A stretch of DNA of 47,409 nt from contig JAEUQO010000044.1 of NCBI GenBank assembly GCA_016789605.1, positions 1-47,409 of the forward strand. Reading direction: 5' to 3'. Below the pieces are notes generated by a model, which saw only the letters and a program-made list of their open reading frames with translations, was not told the origin of the DNA and did no database searches. The position numbers were made by a program, and so were the translations under genes. Below are positions 8,556 through 17,707 of this stretch, piece by piece (the first letter of the stretch is position 1; each line of letters opens with the position of its first letter). Source of the stretch: Acidobacteriota bacterium (GTDB lineage: Bacteria > Acidobacteriota > Blastocatellia > RBC074).

Positions 8556-9455
8556 ATGACTCAACCAAAATCATATCGTTATCGCGTGGTGGATGTGTTC
8601 ACAGAGCGAGCGCTGGAGGGCAACGCGCTGGCCGTCTTTCCCGATGCGTCTGGACTGGATGACGCGACAATGCAGAAGATCGCGCGCGAGTTGAATCTGT
8701 CAGAGACGACGTTTGTCACGCCCGCGACGCGCAGCGATTGCGTGGCTAACGTCCGCATCTTTACCCCAAGCCGGGAATTGATCTTTGCGGGGCATCCGAC
8801 CATCGGCACGAGTTTCGTGTTGCTTGATGAAGACATTGTGCCAAAAGCCAGCGAGCGGTTCAGGCTTGAAGAGAAAGTCGGCCCAGTGCCAGTGCGGGTT
8901 GAAATGGGCGAGCGCCCGTTGGACTGCCCGTTGTTCTGGTTGACCACACCGCCGATCCGCGCGGGCAGAACCTATGATCCGAAACGGTGTGCACAGGCGC
9001 TGGGGTTAGCGCCGAGTGATTTGCTGGACGTTCCGCCGCAAATCATGAGCGCGGGGATGCCTGCTGCTTTTGTTGCGCTCAAGGATCAAGCGACGGTAGA
9101 TCGCGCGTGGCTCGATTCGGCGGGCCTGGCTGTCTTCAAAGAAGGGGCAACGGAACCAATTAGCGTCTTTGTTTTTGCGCCGACTGCGACAGGGGCATAT
9201 TCGCGCATGTTTGCGCCTGAATTCGGCATTGTCGAAGACCCCGCGACCGGTAGCGCGACCGGCCCTCTCGCAGCGTTTATGCTGCAACACAATCTGGTTG
9301 CGGGGGCTGACGGCACACGCTTTATCAGCGAACAAGGGGTAAAGATGGAACGGCGCAGCATCCTGCACGTTCAACTTCATGGCGAACGCGGAGCTGATGG
9401 GATCGAAGTCGGTGGTTACGTCACACCCTTGGCTGACGCCGTTATGAAATTTTGA
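8556..9455 (+). CDS. PhzF-family isomerase/epimerase
   Basis: Protein of 299 residues in the PhzF / diaminopimelate-epimerase fold family. The N-terminal signature VVDVFTERALEGNALAVFPDASGL and the catalytic glutamate Glu50 in LNLSETTFV are present, followed by FTPSRELIFAGHPTIGTSFVLL and, in the second half, EDPATGSATGPLAAFML, the mirrored substrate pocket. Most bacterial members outside phenazine clusters have unknown substrates; no phenazine genes lie here, so this is not evidence for phenazine production. AGGA precedes the ATG at 8556. It follows the NTF2-like gene closely and ends 91 bp from the convergent ABC/M1 gene. Confidence 0.92.
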   Translation: MTQPKSYRYRVVDVFTERALEGNALAVFPDASGLDDATMQKIARELNLSETTFVTPATRSDCVANVRIFTPSRELIFAGHPTIGTSFVLLDEDIVPKASERFRLEEKVGPVPVRVEMGERPLDCPLFWLTTPPIRAGRTYDPKRCAQALGLAPSDLLDVPPQIMSAGMPAAFVALKDQATVDRAWLDSAGLAVFKEGATEPISVFVFAPTATGAYSRMFAPEFGIVEDPATGSATGPLAAFMLQHNLVAGADGTRFISEQGVKMERRSILHVQLHGERGADGIEVGGYVTPLADAVMKF

Positions 9456-9546
9456 CGCGGGAGGCGTTAACTGTACGCCACGAACGTTGCTGGCGCTGGT
9501 TTGCTGACAGAAGAGAGAAGTTTGAGAGGGCAACCACGACCAGATG

Positions 9547-12500
9547 TCAGGGCAGAGCAGTTATTTTCGAGCCGTTATTTTCCGCGCTGCGTTCAATCAT
9601 TTTGTGAAACGGGTCTAGCACCGCAACCCCTGGTCGCTGTGTCGTGCGAATGGTGAGGCGCTGCTTCCCGCTGCGCAGCCGATGTTTCTGTAGGTACAAG
9701 GGCGAGGTGTTCTCAGACAGTTCGTCGGTTTCGGCAAACACTGCCACGTCGAACCAACCGTCCAGCGGCTCTTCAGTTTCTTTCCCTTGGCCATCCGCCG
9801 AGAACTGTTTGGCCGTGACTTCGATGGTCACGTCATATCCGCCCGCAATTTCACGTGCACTGGCCGCATCCACCTGCAAGTCGTAAAGCACGATCCGCTC
9901 AAACAAATCAGTAATGAGTTGCTGATATTCGGGGCCTGCCTCGGCGCGTAACGCATTGACCAAATCTCTCGATGTCGGACAAGGCGAAGTATGGAAGGAA
10001 TAGGCTTGCAGGAAATTGCGCAGCGCTTGATGAACTTTGTCTTTGCCAATGATGTCTTGCAGGGCATGGAGCACGTGTGGGCCTTTGGCTCTGAGATAGC
10101 CGTGCCGTTCAGTGTACATCACCGGCACTTCGGCTTCGTCTTCATTGCGTCTGCCTTTGAGATAGGCTTCCAACATGTTCTGGACGATGCGGTTCGCCAG
10201 GACGGGCGAAGATTCCCGAAACAGCATCATCGTGGAATAGTCCGCCATATTTTCCGTCAGCAGCCAGCGGCCCTGGATTTGTGCGCCGGTAATGCGTTCG
10301 CCCCACCACATATGCGCGAGTTCGTGTAACACGCCGTAATCAAGGTTTTCCGCAGTGCGCAAATCGTTGACGAAGCCAGTTCCTTCAGCCAACGGCACTG
10401 TCCCCGAATGAAACTTGCCCGCCGAACGATAGCTCGGAAACTCCAGAATGCGCAGGTAGGAATACGGGTATGGCGCAAACTCTGTGGAATACATTGCCAG
10501 CCCGCGTTTGGCGGTTTCCATTATCGCGGCGATGTTGAAGGCGTGTTTGGGATCGTAATAAATCTCTAGCGCCACATCTTTCCATCGGTCGCGGGCAACG
10601 GCGTAACGCGCAGAGCAAAACGAGAGGTTGGGCAAAATCGGCTGTTCGGCTTGGAAATGAAAATAATGCCGCCCTTCCAGTTGCCACTCTTTTTTCAGCA
10701 CGCCCGGCGCAACCGCGATCTGATCGGCGCTGGTGCTGATGACAACTTCAAATGCAGCGCGACTATCAATGCCAAAGCCGATTTTGTCTGCATACGTGGG
10801 ATCATCGAGTTTCGGCGTACGTGGCGCGGCGGGCAATCCATATCTGCGGCGTTCGGTGTTGTCGGTAATCCGGCGATTTTCGTTAAACCCCGGGATCGGC
10901 ATCACGTCAAGGGTGTCGAGGTACGTCCCATTGGCCACCAGCGCGTCATCGGTTTCGCCGTTGACGAAGCCAGCGTTGCTGCGCGTGACGTTCCAGGTCA
11001 TTTTCACCGTTGCGCCCGGCGCCAGCGGGGCATTGAGTCGAAAGAGATACGCTCCCTGTGACTTATCAGACTGCGCCAGCGTCGCGTTTTCCACCGCAAT
11101 CTGAGTTACGCGTAGCACCGGATTGACCGATACCAGAAATTCCTGGATCGGCGCTTTCTTGTGGTTTCCCAAAATGGTGCTGCCGCGTGATTCCATCCGG
11201 CGCTCTTGCGGGAAAATGTCCAGCGCCATTTCGATGCTGTCATACGATGGCGTCAGCGCATTTTCGTAACGCCCCCAACGCTTTTCGTAAGCGGCGCGGC
11301 GCTCCAGTTGCGCGTTGGGCGTCAGGTATTGATTGCGGATGTTCGTGTTGTAGTAAATCCACCCGCCAAGGCCGACAAACGTAAGTGCGGCGAGACCGGC
11401 AGCCAGTCGAATTCGCGTTCCGAAACGAAGGCCGGTATCCCGCAACCGTTCCCGCGCCGCTGAATAATTGCCGCGCGGATAAAACAGGTGCCCGGCAATT
11501 AGCAGTAAGCCGCAAAACGCTCCCCAGTAAACAATCAGCCAGCGAGCCGGTTTGGCGAAATGGCCATAACCGTTCATATCCGAATACGGCACAGCCGGAA
11601 TGGCAAAGCTATACAGCACGTGATCGAAGCCCATCGGCCCCAAGCTTAGCAATCCGATATAAACGCCCAGCGTCGTCAGCAGTCCCAGCCATTTGCTCGG
11701 CGTAAGCGTCTGAATGACCACAGCCAGAACACACAACATGCAGTAATAAAAGCCGTTGTAAATGAATGCGGATTGTAGATACAGGCTTGGCTCAAAATGC
11801 GTGTAGCCTGTAGCGGCTTGCAACGTCATCAAGGCCAGCACCGCAACGAGCATCACCACGTTGACCACCAAACACAGCGTTGCCGTCTTTGAAAGAATCA
11901 TCAGCCAGTCGGGGAACGGTGATGTGTTGATGATTTCGTCAACGCCAGAGGCGCGTTCGCGGTGAATCAGTTCGGCGGAGTACCAGAGGCTAAGCAGCAA
12001 GATGAAATGCAGCAGGCCGTACCGTAAAAACGGCAGCTGCAGGCTGGTCAGCGGATACAGCGGCGTTTCCGGTCCAACGCGGCTGACGTTGCCCTGAAAC
12101 TCGCCAATCATGGTTGCGGCGACCAACGCCAGCAAGATGTAAATCAGCAGGCTTTTGAAAACACAGGACAAATCCATCTTTAGTTGCGCGACGAACTGCG
12201 CGAAGGTGTCTCGCAGGCTGAATCCCGGCACAGGCGTGATTGGTTGAATGGCGGGCTGTGCTTTTTTTCCACGAAGCCACACGAAGGAGGGGCGGAGGGA
12301 ATGAATGAAGGAAAGACGGGTAGAGGCTGGAGAGTTGGAATCTAAATCCAGGCGAAAGCGGAGAAACGTTAGTAGCAATGCGAGCAGCGCCACCGTCAGC
12401 CAAAGCAAACGATTTTGCAGCAGCAAGCCAAGCGGCAGATTGGTGTTGAGTTCGGTGATTGTCCAGTAACGCGTTTCAGCCGTCACGGTCAGTCTGGCGA

Positions 12501-13131
12501 TCGGATCGGCCAGGGAAGTCCAGGTGCGCGCGTCGCGCTGCGCTTGCAGGTTCAGAAAAATCGTTGCGACGAAAAAGACCACCGCTGCGGCAAAGGTCAG
12601 CGCAAAGGAGCGGGTGAGCGCTGCAACGCTAAAGAAGATGGCGCATAAAACAATGGTGCTGGGCGCGAGAACGACAAAAAAGACGTAGACCCAAGGCCAG
12701 AGCGAAAACGTTGCGATGCGCGCTTGATCCAGCCAGGGCATGAACGTGCCGATCATTGATCCCAACAATCCCGCGAGACTGATCAACAGCGCCAGGCTCA
12801 AGGCTCCGAGAAATCTGCCGAGCAAAAACTCTTTGGGCGAAATCGGCGTGACGAACAACAGCGGCGCGGTTGCGTGTTCAAAATCGCGCGTGATCGCCGT
12901 TACGACAAACGCGACGATGGGCAGCATGCCGAAACCGAAAAGCACCAGTTCGTTCTGCAAAATGCCGTATGCGCTATTGATGGCAACCTGGTTGCTGATG
13001 TCCAGGTGAATGACCGTGCCCGTCATCGCCAGAAAGTGAATCAGCGCAAACAGCAGCAGCGCACCGAGAAAGAACGGCGAACGAAATTGATAGCGAAGCT
13101 CGAACTGTATGACATCCAGCAGTGGGCGCAT
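9547..13131 (-). CDS. ABC transporter permease fused to M1-family aminopeptidase
   Basis: Very large membrane protein, 1194 residues. The first half carries ABC-2-type permease segments in two sets (roughly 20-270 and 320-600), with FEHATAPLLFVTPISPKEFLLGRFLGAL typical of this exporter type. The C-terminal third is an extracytoplasmic M1 (gluzincin) domain: HELAH at 936-940 and the third zinc ligand Glu960 in LTENMADYS, 19 residues after the second histidine; I recall the same spacing in other permease/M1 fusions. The ATPase gene ends 5 bp upstream, so the two form the transporter. Such fusions occur in Bacteroidota and Acidobacteriota; the substrate is unknown. A loop near residue 280 is encoded by a segment resembling an intergenic repeat (12262-12287). 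Confidence 0.92.
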   Translation of the reverse strand: MRPLLDVIQFELRYQFRSPFFLGALLLFALIHFLAMTGTVIHLDISNQVAINSAYGILQNELVLFGFGMLPIVAFVVTAITRDFEHATAPLLFVTPISPKEFLLGRFLGALSLALLISLAGLLGSMIGTFMPWLDQARIATFSLWPWVYVFFVVLAPSTIVLCAIFFSVAALTRSFALTFAAAVVFFVATIFLNLQAQRDARTWTSLADPIARLTVTAETRYWTITELNTNLPLGLLLQNRLLWLTVALLALLLTFLRFRLDLDSNSPASTRLSFIHSLRPSFVWLRGKKAQPAIQPITPVPGFSLRDTFAQFVAQLKMDLSCVFKSLLIYILLALVAATMIGEFQGNVSRVGPETPLYPLTSLQLPFLRYGLLHFILLLSLWYSAELIHRERASGVDEIINTSPFPDWLMILSKTATLCLVVNVVMLVAVLALMTLQAATGYTHFEPSLYLQSAFIYNGFYYCMLCVLAVVIQTLTPSKWLGLLTTLGVYIGLLSLGPMGFDHVLYSFAIPAVPYSDMNGYGHFAKPARWLIVYWGAFCGLLLIAGHLFYPRGNYSAARERLRDTGLRFGTRIRLAAGLAALTFVGLGGWIYYNTNIRNQYLTPNAQLERRAAYEKRWGRYENALTPSYDSIEMALDIFPQERRMESRGSTILGNHKKAPIQEFLVSVNPVLRVTQIAVENATLAQSDKSQGAYLFRLNAPLAPGATVKMTWNVTRSNAGFVNGETDDALVANGTYLDTLDVMPIPGFNENRRITDNTERRRYGLPAAPRTPKLDDPTYADKIGFGIDSRAAFEVVISTSADQIAVAPGVLKKEWQLEGRHYFHFQAEQPILPNLSFCSARYAVARDRWKDVALEIYYDPKHAFNIAAIMETAKRGLAMYSTEFAPYPYSYLRILEFPSYRSAGKFHSGTVPLAEGTGFVNDLRTAENLDYGVLHELAHMWWGERITGAQIQGRWLLTENMADYSTMMLFRESSPVLANRIVQNMLEAYLKGRRNEDEAEVPVMYTERHGYLRAKGPHVLHALQDIIGKDKVHQALRNFLQAYSFHTSPCPTSRDLVNALRAEAGPEYQQLITDLFERIVLYDLQVDAASAREIAGGYDVTIEVTAKQFSADGQGKETEEPLDGWFDVAVFAETDELSENTSPLYLQKHRLRSGKQRLTIRTTQRPGVAVLDPFHKMIERSAENNGSKITALP
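12262..12287. repeat. CCACGAAG-type repeat-like segment inside the permease gene
   Basis: On the plus strand a run of T is followed by CCACGAAGCCACACGAAGG. This resembles short intergenic repeats of the CCACGAAG...CACGAAG kind that I know from environmental bacterial genomes. Here it lies in frame within the permease linker (FVWLRGKK on the coding strand). The arms of the foldback at 39930-40008 have a similar start (TCCACGAAAA). Its repeat status is inferred from memory. Confidence 0.35.
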
Positions 13132-13136
13132 CCGTG

Positions 13137-14018
13137 TTACTCCAGATTGTCTTTGAGTCCGTGGTCAATCAACGTGCTGAAGTACACGTCTTCGAGTTCA
13201 GCCGCGGTAGACTGCATGCCGTCAGGCGGAGTTTCAGAGAGCACACGAATTTCTGTCGCCCCCGCTTTGAGTCGCGTGGAAAGCACCGTGTAACGAGCGC
13301 GCATTGCGGCGACCTCTTCGCGCTTTACGACCAGAGTCCACAGCTTGCCATTCAGCTCGCGCATCAGTTGCAGCGGCTCACCGACTTTCAGAATGCGCCC
13401 GCGCCCGATGATGGCAACTTGAGAGCAAAGCTCGCGCACGTCATCCACAATGTGCGTCGAAAGAATGACGACGGTTTCCTCACCAACTTCGGCCAGAATG
13501 TTCTGGAAGCGTCGCCGCTCTGCCGGATCAAGCCCCGCTGTGGGTTCATCCACGATGAGCAGCGCCGGGTTTCCCAGCAGCGCCTGTGCGATGCCGTAAC
13601 GCTGTTTCATCCCGCCGGAAAACTTATCAATGCTTTTGTGGCGCGCGTCCCACAGATTGGTTTTGACCAGCAGATTTTCGACGACTTGTTGTTGTTGGTT
13701 GCCGTGGATGCCTTTGAGCGCCGCCAGGTATTTGAGCATCGCGAGGGCAGAGATTCTCGGATACGCGCCAAACTCTTGCGGCAAATAACCAAGCGTGCGG
13801 CGCAAAGCGGTTTTGTTTTGCAGAACATCTATGCCGTTGAATGTGATGGCGCCGCTGTCGGGTTGTTGCAACGTCGCAATCGTTCGCATCAGCGACGATT
13901 TGCCTGCGCCATTGGGGCCGAGCAAGCCGAACATTCCTTTGGGCACGTCCAAATGAACGTTTTGTAGGGCGGGCACTCCGCCTGGATAGGTTTTCGAGAT
14001 TCCAGTCAGATTCAACAT
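13137..14018 (-). CDS. ABC transporter ATP-binding protein
   Basis: ATPase of 293 residues that powers the adjoining permease/M1 fusion. Walker A GPNGAGKS is at 34-41, the Q-loop at Gln81 (YLPQEFG), the signature FSGGMKQR at 133-140, Walker B LLIVDEP with Asp157-Glu158, and the switch histidine in LSTHIVDD. A C-terminal extension of about 80 residues (IIGRGRILKVGEPLQLM onward) is usual for ABC-2 exporters. The ribosome site before the ATG at 14018 is weak. Its stop lies 5 bp before the permease ATG, a tight two-gene operon. A dyad at 14082-14101 lies in its upstream region and could be an operator. Confidence 0.95.
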   Translation of the reverse strand: MLNLTGISKTYPGGVPALQNVHLDVPKGMFGLLGPNGAGKSSLMRTIATLQQPDSGAITFNGIDVLQNKTALRRTLGYLPQEFGAYPRISALAMLKYLAALKGIHGNQQQQVVENLLVKTNLWDARHKSIDKFSGGMKQRYGIAQALLGNPALLIVDEPTAGLDPAERRRFQNILAEVGEETVVILSTHIVDDVRELCSQVAIIGRGRILKVGEPLQLMRELNGKLWTLVVKREEVAAMRARYTVLSTRLKAGATEIRVLSETPPDGMQSTAAELEDVYFSTLIDHGLKDNLE

Positions 14019-14081
14019 AGCTTGTCTGGCGTTTGTGGTGATTGCTGTTGTGCGCCGATTTCAGGGCAGCGAGACACGACC

Positions 14082-14101
14082 TGTGGACGCGGTTGTCCAC
14101 A
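14082..14101. promoter_or_regulatory. Inverted repeat TGTGGAC-N6-GTCCACA, candidate operator
   Basis: Perfect 7-bp arms at 14082-14088 and 14095-14101 around GCGGTT. It lies between the divergent ABC ATPase (start 14018) and DinB-like (start 14261) genes. The right arm with its flank reads TTGTCCACA, which also resembles a DnaA box, but it stands alone. Role inferred only from position and symmetry. Confidence 0.4.
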
Positions 14102-14260
14102 ATGTTCAGCATAAAAACGTCAGGCTGCTGCCGTTCATTAACAACGGTCATTCAGCAGCGCTGAACCGTGACAGGTTTCTATCAAATTTGGTAAAACGCC
14201 AACCCATAAACGTATTTTTTAGACCCGTCACAACATTCCTCGCGAGAGATAGGAGAGGCG

Positions 14261-14755
14261 ATGCCTGATGCATTTGGCGCACGATTGCTTGACGCGTTGC
14301 TGGATTCCTGGGAGCGAAACAACACCATTTTGCTCAACTTGGTGCGCGTACTGCCAGAAGGCGGTTTGGCTGCCAGAGCGACCGCCGATAGTCCCTCGGT
14401 TTCAGAGATGCTGACGCACTTGCATCACGAGCGGATGATTTCTGTGTTTGAGAATGCGCCGGAGTTTGCCGGCGCGGTGCCGGAAAAAGAGTGGGTGTCA
14501 GAATCTGACCCTGAGCGCATTGCGTTGATGCTGATTGAAAGCGCTCAGCGTGTGCGGGACGCGGTGAAGGCAAGAATCGAAGCAGGACAGGACCTGGAAC
14601 TCGATTTCGCGCATCCTGTCCTGCTGATTCAGCTTTTGATCTTTCACGAAGGATATCATCACGGGCAGATCAAGCTTGCGCTCAAGCTGTCTGGCCAAGC
14701 GGTAACAGACGAAGAAGCCGGACCGATAACGTGGGCTGTTTGGCGGCAGAAATAG
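14261..14755 (+). CDS. DinB family protein
   Basis: Four-helix-bundle protein of 164 residues with the metal-binding histidine pattern of the DinB/YfiT superfamily: LTHLHHER near 47-54 and FHEGYHHGQIKLALKL near the C-terminus, which usually bind a divalent metal. Length is normal. AGGAGAGG lies just before the ATG at 14261. Members include damage-induced proteins of unknown activity and thiol transferases (bacillithiol or mycothiol dependent); nothing here points to a substrate. It is transcribed away from the ABC operon and ends 59 bp from the convergent amidohydrolase gene. Confidence 0.88.
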   Translation: MPDAFGARLLDALLDSWERNNTILLNLVRVLPEGGLAARATADSPSVSEMLTHLHHERMISVFENAPEFAGAVPEKEWVSESDPERIALMLIESAQRVRDAVKARIEAGQDLELDFAHPVLLIQLLIFHEGYHHGQIKLALKLSGQAVTDEEAGPITWAVWRQK

Positions 14756-14814
14756 CGCCTTGCCCCGGAAACAGTTACGACGATACGCCAATTGACGCGC
14801 GCTGTGCTCAGCAA

Positions 14815-15753
14815 TCAGGCTTTGATCTTGAACAGCTTGTGTCCGTTTTCCCAGGTCAATTTGCGAAAGACGTTGGGTTGAGTATGTCGTTTGAGCACGG
14901 TCAACGTTTCGCGCGCTACGCACTTGCCGCGCATACGTGCCGCTGCCGGATTGTTATTCTGGCTGACGCCGCCGCCGTGACCATCCTGACAGGAACAATC
15001 GCTGCCAAACACGAGTTTGTTTTGATGGCGCGCAAGGAAGTCCGCCGTGAATTCCGCATCGCGCGACAATGCGTTGTTGCCTGAATTGGCTGACAAATCA
15101 CCAAACAGATTGCCGTAATCGCCGAGCAGTTTGTCGGTGATCCCGCCGCGTTTGATGGGGCCGCTGGGATAGCTTTCCTGTTCGGCGTAATCGGCGCTGA
15201 CATTGGCCCAAAAGGCGTCTGCGTGCCCAATGAATTTGGTTTTCGGGTATTTTTTGAGCATCGCCGCAAAGCGTTTGAAACCGGTGCTCCAAACGCCTTC
15301 GCCTTCAAAGTGCGGCACTTCCTGAAAGTGCACCAGAATCGGTACGTTCAGCTCTGCCGCCAGCGCATACATTCTTTGCAATTCAGGGCCATCGGCTTCG
15401 ACGTGAAACTTGAGCTCGCCGAAACCTTGCGCGCCATCTTTGACGGCTTTGGTCAGCACTTCGGCGGCATCCGGTTTGGTGATGTCGGCGCTCGCCGACC
15501 ACGCGAAACGGCCAGGATACTTGGCTTGTATGCTTTTTATCTGTTCAACGGCAGAACTGCGCGCCAGCAACACGGCTTTGGCCAGGCCGCAACCGTCCAT
15601 GTGAACGATATTGGCGTCCAGCCCCTGGCGCAGATGTGCATGGATGTCGAGTATTGGGTTGCCCCACTCGGCTCCGGAAGGCGTTTGCGCGTGCAGCGTG
15701 GTGCCGATGGTTGCCAGCGCGGCGGTTGCCAAAAAGTCTCTGCGGTTCATCAT
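14815..15753 (-). CDS. Exported amidohydrolase (PF04909-type TIM barrel)
   Basis: Metal-dependent hydrolase or decarboxylase of 312 residues. The leader MMNRRDFLATAALATIGTTLHAQ is twin-arginine-like, so the folded enzyme is probably exported. The first-strand metal motif HAH is in ILDIHAHLRQG (about residues 36-42); later strands give VPILVHFQEVPHF, TKFIGHADAFW and LVFGSDCSCQDG, supplying further histidines and the catalytic aspartate. This pattern fits the ACMSD/LigI/LigJ-like branch. AGGAG lies 7 nt before the ATG at 15753. It is on the same strand as the carboxylesterase and PrpF-like genes, but 232 bp separate it from the esterase. An aromatic or lactone substrate is possible but unproven. 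Confidence 0.88.
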   Translation of the reverse strand: MMNRRDFLATAALATIGTTLHAQTPSGAEWGNPILDIHAHLRQGLDANIVHMDGCGLAKAVLLARSSAVEQIKSIQAKYPGRFAWSASADITKPDAAEVLTKAVKDGAQGFGELKFHVEADGPELQRMYALAAELNVPILVHFQEVPHFEGEGVWSTGFKRFAAMLKKYPKTKFIGHADAFWANVSADYAEQESYPSGPIKRGGITDKLLGDYGNLFGDLSANSGNNALSRDAEFTADFLARHQNKLVFGSDCSCQDGHGGGVSQNNNPAAARMRGKCVARETLTVLKRHTQPNVFRKLTWENGHKLFKIKA

Positions 15754-15985
15754 CTATTTTCTCCTTTCGCGAGTCCTTTCAAGGATGCGTTTGCACAGGC
15801 TGTTTTTCCGGGGCTCCACAAAAAGCGCTTTCCTCACAACTGCGGCGGGTTCTAACCAGTGTCCGTCAGCTTGAGACTGGCTCAAACTTACAGCGCTACC
15901 TGGGCAAAGCGTGGCAGGGAATGAGTCCCGCGCTTTTTGTGATGAAGCCCTTCTGCCTGGGAATTACGAACGGGCGCGAACGCTC

Positions 15986-17695
15986 TTACGCCTGGGTCAC
16001 CGTGCGCCGTTCTATGCCATCAGGATCGTTTTTCACTTCGCATTTGTTGTCGAAAATCATCGTTGCGCCTTTGTCGGCGGTGAATGTCGGCCATTTCGGC
16101 AAGCCCGCGTGATTGGGATCGCCTTTGCGTGCAAACGCGATCCAGGCGTCGCTCATTCTGGCCGCAAGCGTGCGGGCGTCTGCGCCGCCGCCCGTCATAT
16201 TCACGCAACGGTCAATGTTGTCGAAGACGAACGCCAGTTCCGCGCAGTGGAAGGCTTTGGGTCTGCCGTCGAGCACAGGTGTTTGCCAGGTGAACAGGTA
16301 CAGATACACCGGCGCGGCATTTTGCGCGGATTTGCGTTCCGCCTGTACCACTGCGTTTTGGCGCGTCGAAATCGTGGAAATGAATGAGAAGAGGTCGAAC
16401 GGCTTCGCTTTCGGATTGGCTTTGCGATAGGCGGCAACAATTTGCGCCGTGCGGTCGCCATACATCCCTTTTACGCGCTCGTTGAGTTCGGTTTCGGTCA
16501 GGGCGTCTACGTTGGGATTATTGATGCCGTTGGTGAATTCGTTCAGACAGGTACCGATCAGCATCGGGATGTTGGCAGAAATCGCGGGCGCAGACGGATC
16601 AAACGGATGCTGCGGCAAAATCCTGCCATCCACCGTCGGTCCCCAGCCGGCACGATCCGCACGCGGGTTATACACGCGCGCGGGACCGCCTGCGCCGCTG
16701 ACTTTGCGCATCGCAGCGGCTCCGGCGTTGATCAATTGCTGCACCGGCAGTGTATGCAGTTGATCAAGTTGTGATGCGCTCAAGCCTAATTCCGCCAGCA
16801 CGGCGGCGGCGACTTTGGCTGATGTTTCGGGGCGCACCATGCGCAAACCAGAACCGCTTTGCACAATCGCTTTGTGAAACAACCCTTTGGCGCTGGGCAT
16901 CGCCATCAGAGAGCTCACCTTTCCGCCGCCGCCTGACTGGCCAAAAATGGTGACGTTGCCGGGATCGCCGCCAAAATTCGCAATGTTGTCGCGCACCCAT
17001 TCGAGGGCAGCCACTAAATCCAGATTGCCGACATTGGCGGCGCTGGCATATTTCGCCCCGCCGATTTCGGCCAGATTCAGATAGCCCAACAGACCCAGGC
17101 GATGATTGAGCGATACGACCACGACGTCGCCGCGTTTGGCTAAATTCTCGCCATCGTACGAAGGCAATTCCTGGCCTGACCCTGCCTGAAAACCGCCGCC
17201 GTGCAACCACACCATCACCGGGCGTTTTTTGTTGTCGTTGATGCCCGGCGTCCAGACGTTGACGCGTAAACAGTCTTCGCCCGGGATTCCATCGTCCCAA
17301 CTAAAAAGCCAGGCTTCTTCGTCGTTGGCCCAACCCGTGCGGGCGACTTGCGGCGAAACCTGGCCATACTGCATTGAGCTGCGCACGCCTGCCCACGGCT
17401 TCGCTTTTTGCGGCGGTTGAAAGCGCGCTTCACCGCTGACCGGCGCGCCATACGGAATACCCTTATAGGTGAAAATGCCGTTGCGGATGTAACCGCCGAC
17501 TTTGCCTGCGGTGGTTTCAACGACGGCTTTGCCGCTACCGGCTGAAATTGTGGTCGAGCAACCATTGATCGTCGCGCCGGGTTCGGCCACGGCGACGGAT
17601 GGCAACAATGCGCCGCCTGCCAATCCTGCGGCGCTTTTCAACAACGTTCTACGACCAAACTTCGGCGATTCCTGTGTCTGATGTCGTCTGCTCAT
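15986..17695 (-). CDS. Exported type-B carboxylesterase
   Basis: Alpha/beta-hydrolase of 569 residues, normal for the type-B family. It has a twin-arginine leader (GRRTLLKSAAGLAGGALLPSV, about 14-33). EDCLRVNVWTP (140-150) and the oxyanion motif HGGGF (165-169) are canonical; the nucleophile is Ser254 in FGQSGGG. FHCAELAFVFDN near the C-terminus supplies the likely catalytic histidine. GAGGA precedes the ATG at 17695. It begins 12 bp after the PrpF-like gene ends, suggesting co-transcription. Relatives cleave esters of plant phenolics, among many others; with a PrpF/GalD-like enzyme next door, feruloyl- or gallate-ester hydrolysis is a guess. Confidence 0.92.
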   Translation of the reverse strand: MSRRHQTQESPKFGRRTLLKSAAGLAGGALLPSVAVAEPGATINGCSTTISAGSGKAVVETTAGKVGGYIRNGIFTYKGIPYGAPVSGEARFQPPQKAKPWAGVRSSMQYGQVSPQVARTGWANDEEAWLFSWDDGIPGEDCLRVNVWTPGINDNKKRPVMVWLHGGGFQAGSGQELPSYDGENLAKRGDVVVVSLNHRLGLLGYLNLAEIGGAKYASAANVGNLDLVAALEWVRDNIANFGGDPGNVTIFGQSGGGGKVSSLMAMPSAKGLFHKAIVQSGSGLRMVRPETSAKVAAAVLAELGLSASQLDQLHTLPVQQLINAGAAAMRKVSGAGGPARVYNPRADRAGWGPTVDGRILPQHPFDPSAPAISANIPMLIGTCLNEFTNGINNPNVDALTETELNERVKGMYGDRTAQIVAAYRKANPKAKPFDLFSFISTISTRQNAVVQAERKSAQNAAPVYLYLFTWQTPVLDGRPKAFHCAELAFVFDNIDRCVNMTGGGADARTLAARMSDAWIAFARKGDPNHAGLPKWPTFTADKGATMIFDNKCEVKNDPDGIERRTVTQA

Positions 17696-17707
17696 AGCTG
17701 GTTCCTC

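Noticed and set aside
8556..9455. Phenazine biosynthesis cluster suggested by the PhzF-family gene
   Set aside because: No other phenazine genes; most PhzF-family members are unrelated to phenazine.
14082..14101. Replication origin signal from the DnaA-box-like TTGTCCACA
   Set aside because: A single box, no AT-rich unwinding region and no dnaA, dnaN or parAB genes nearby.
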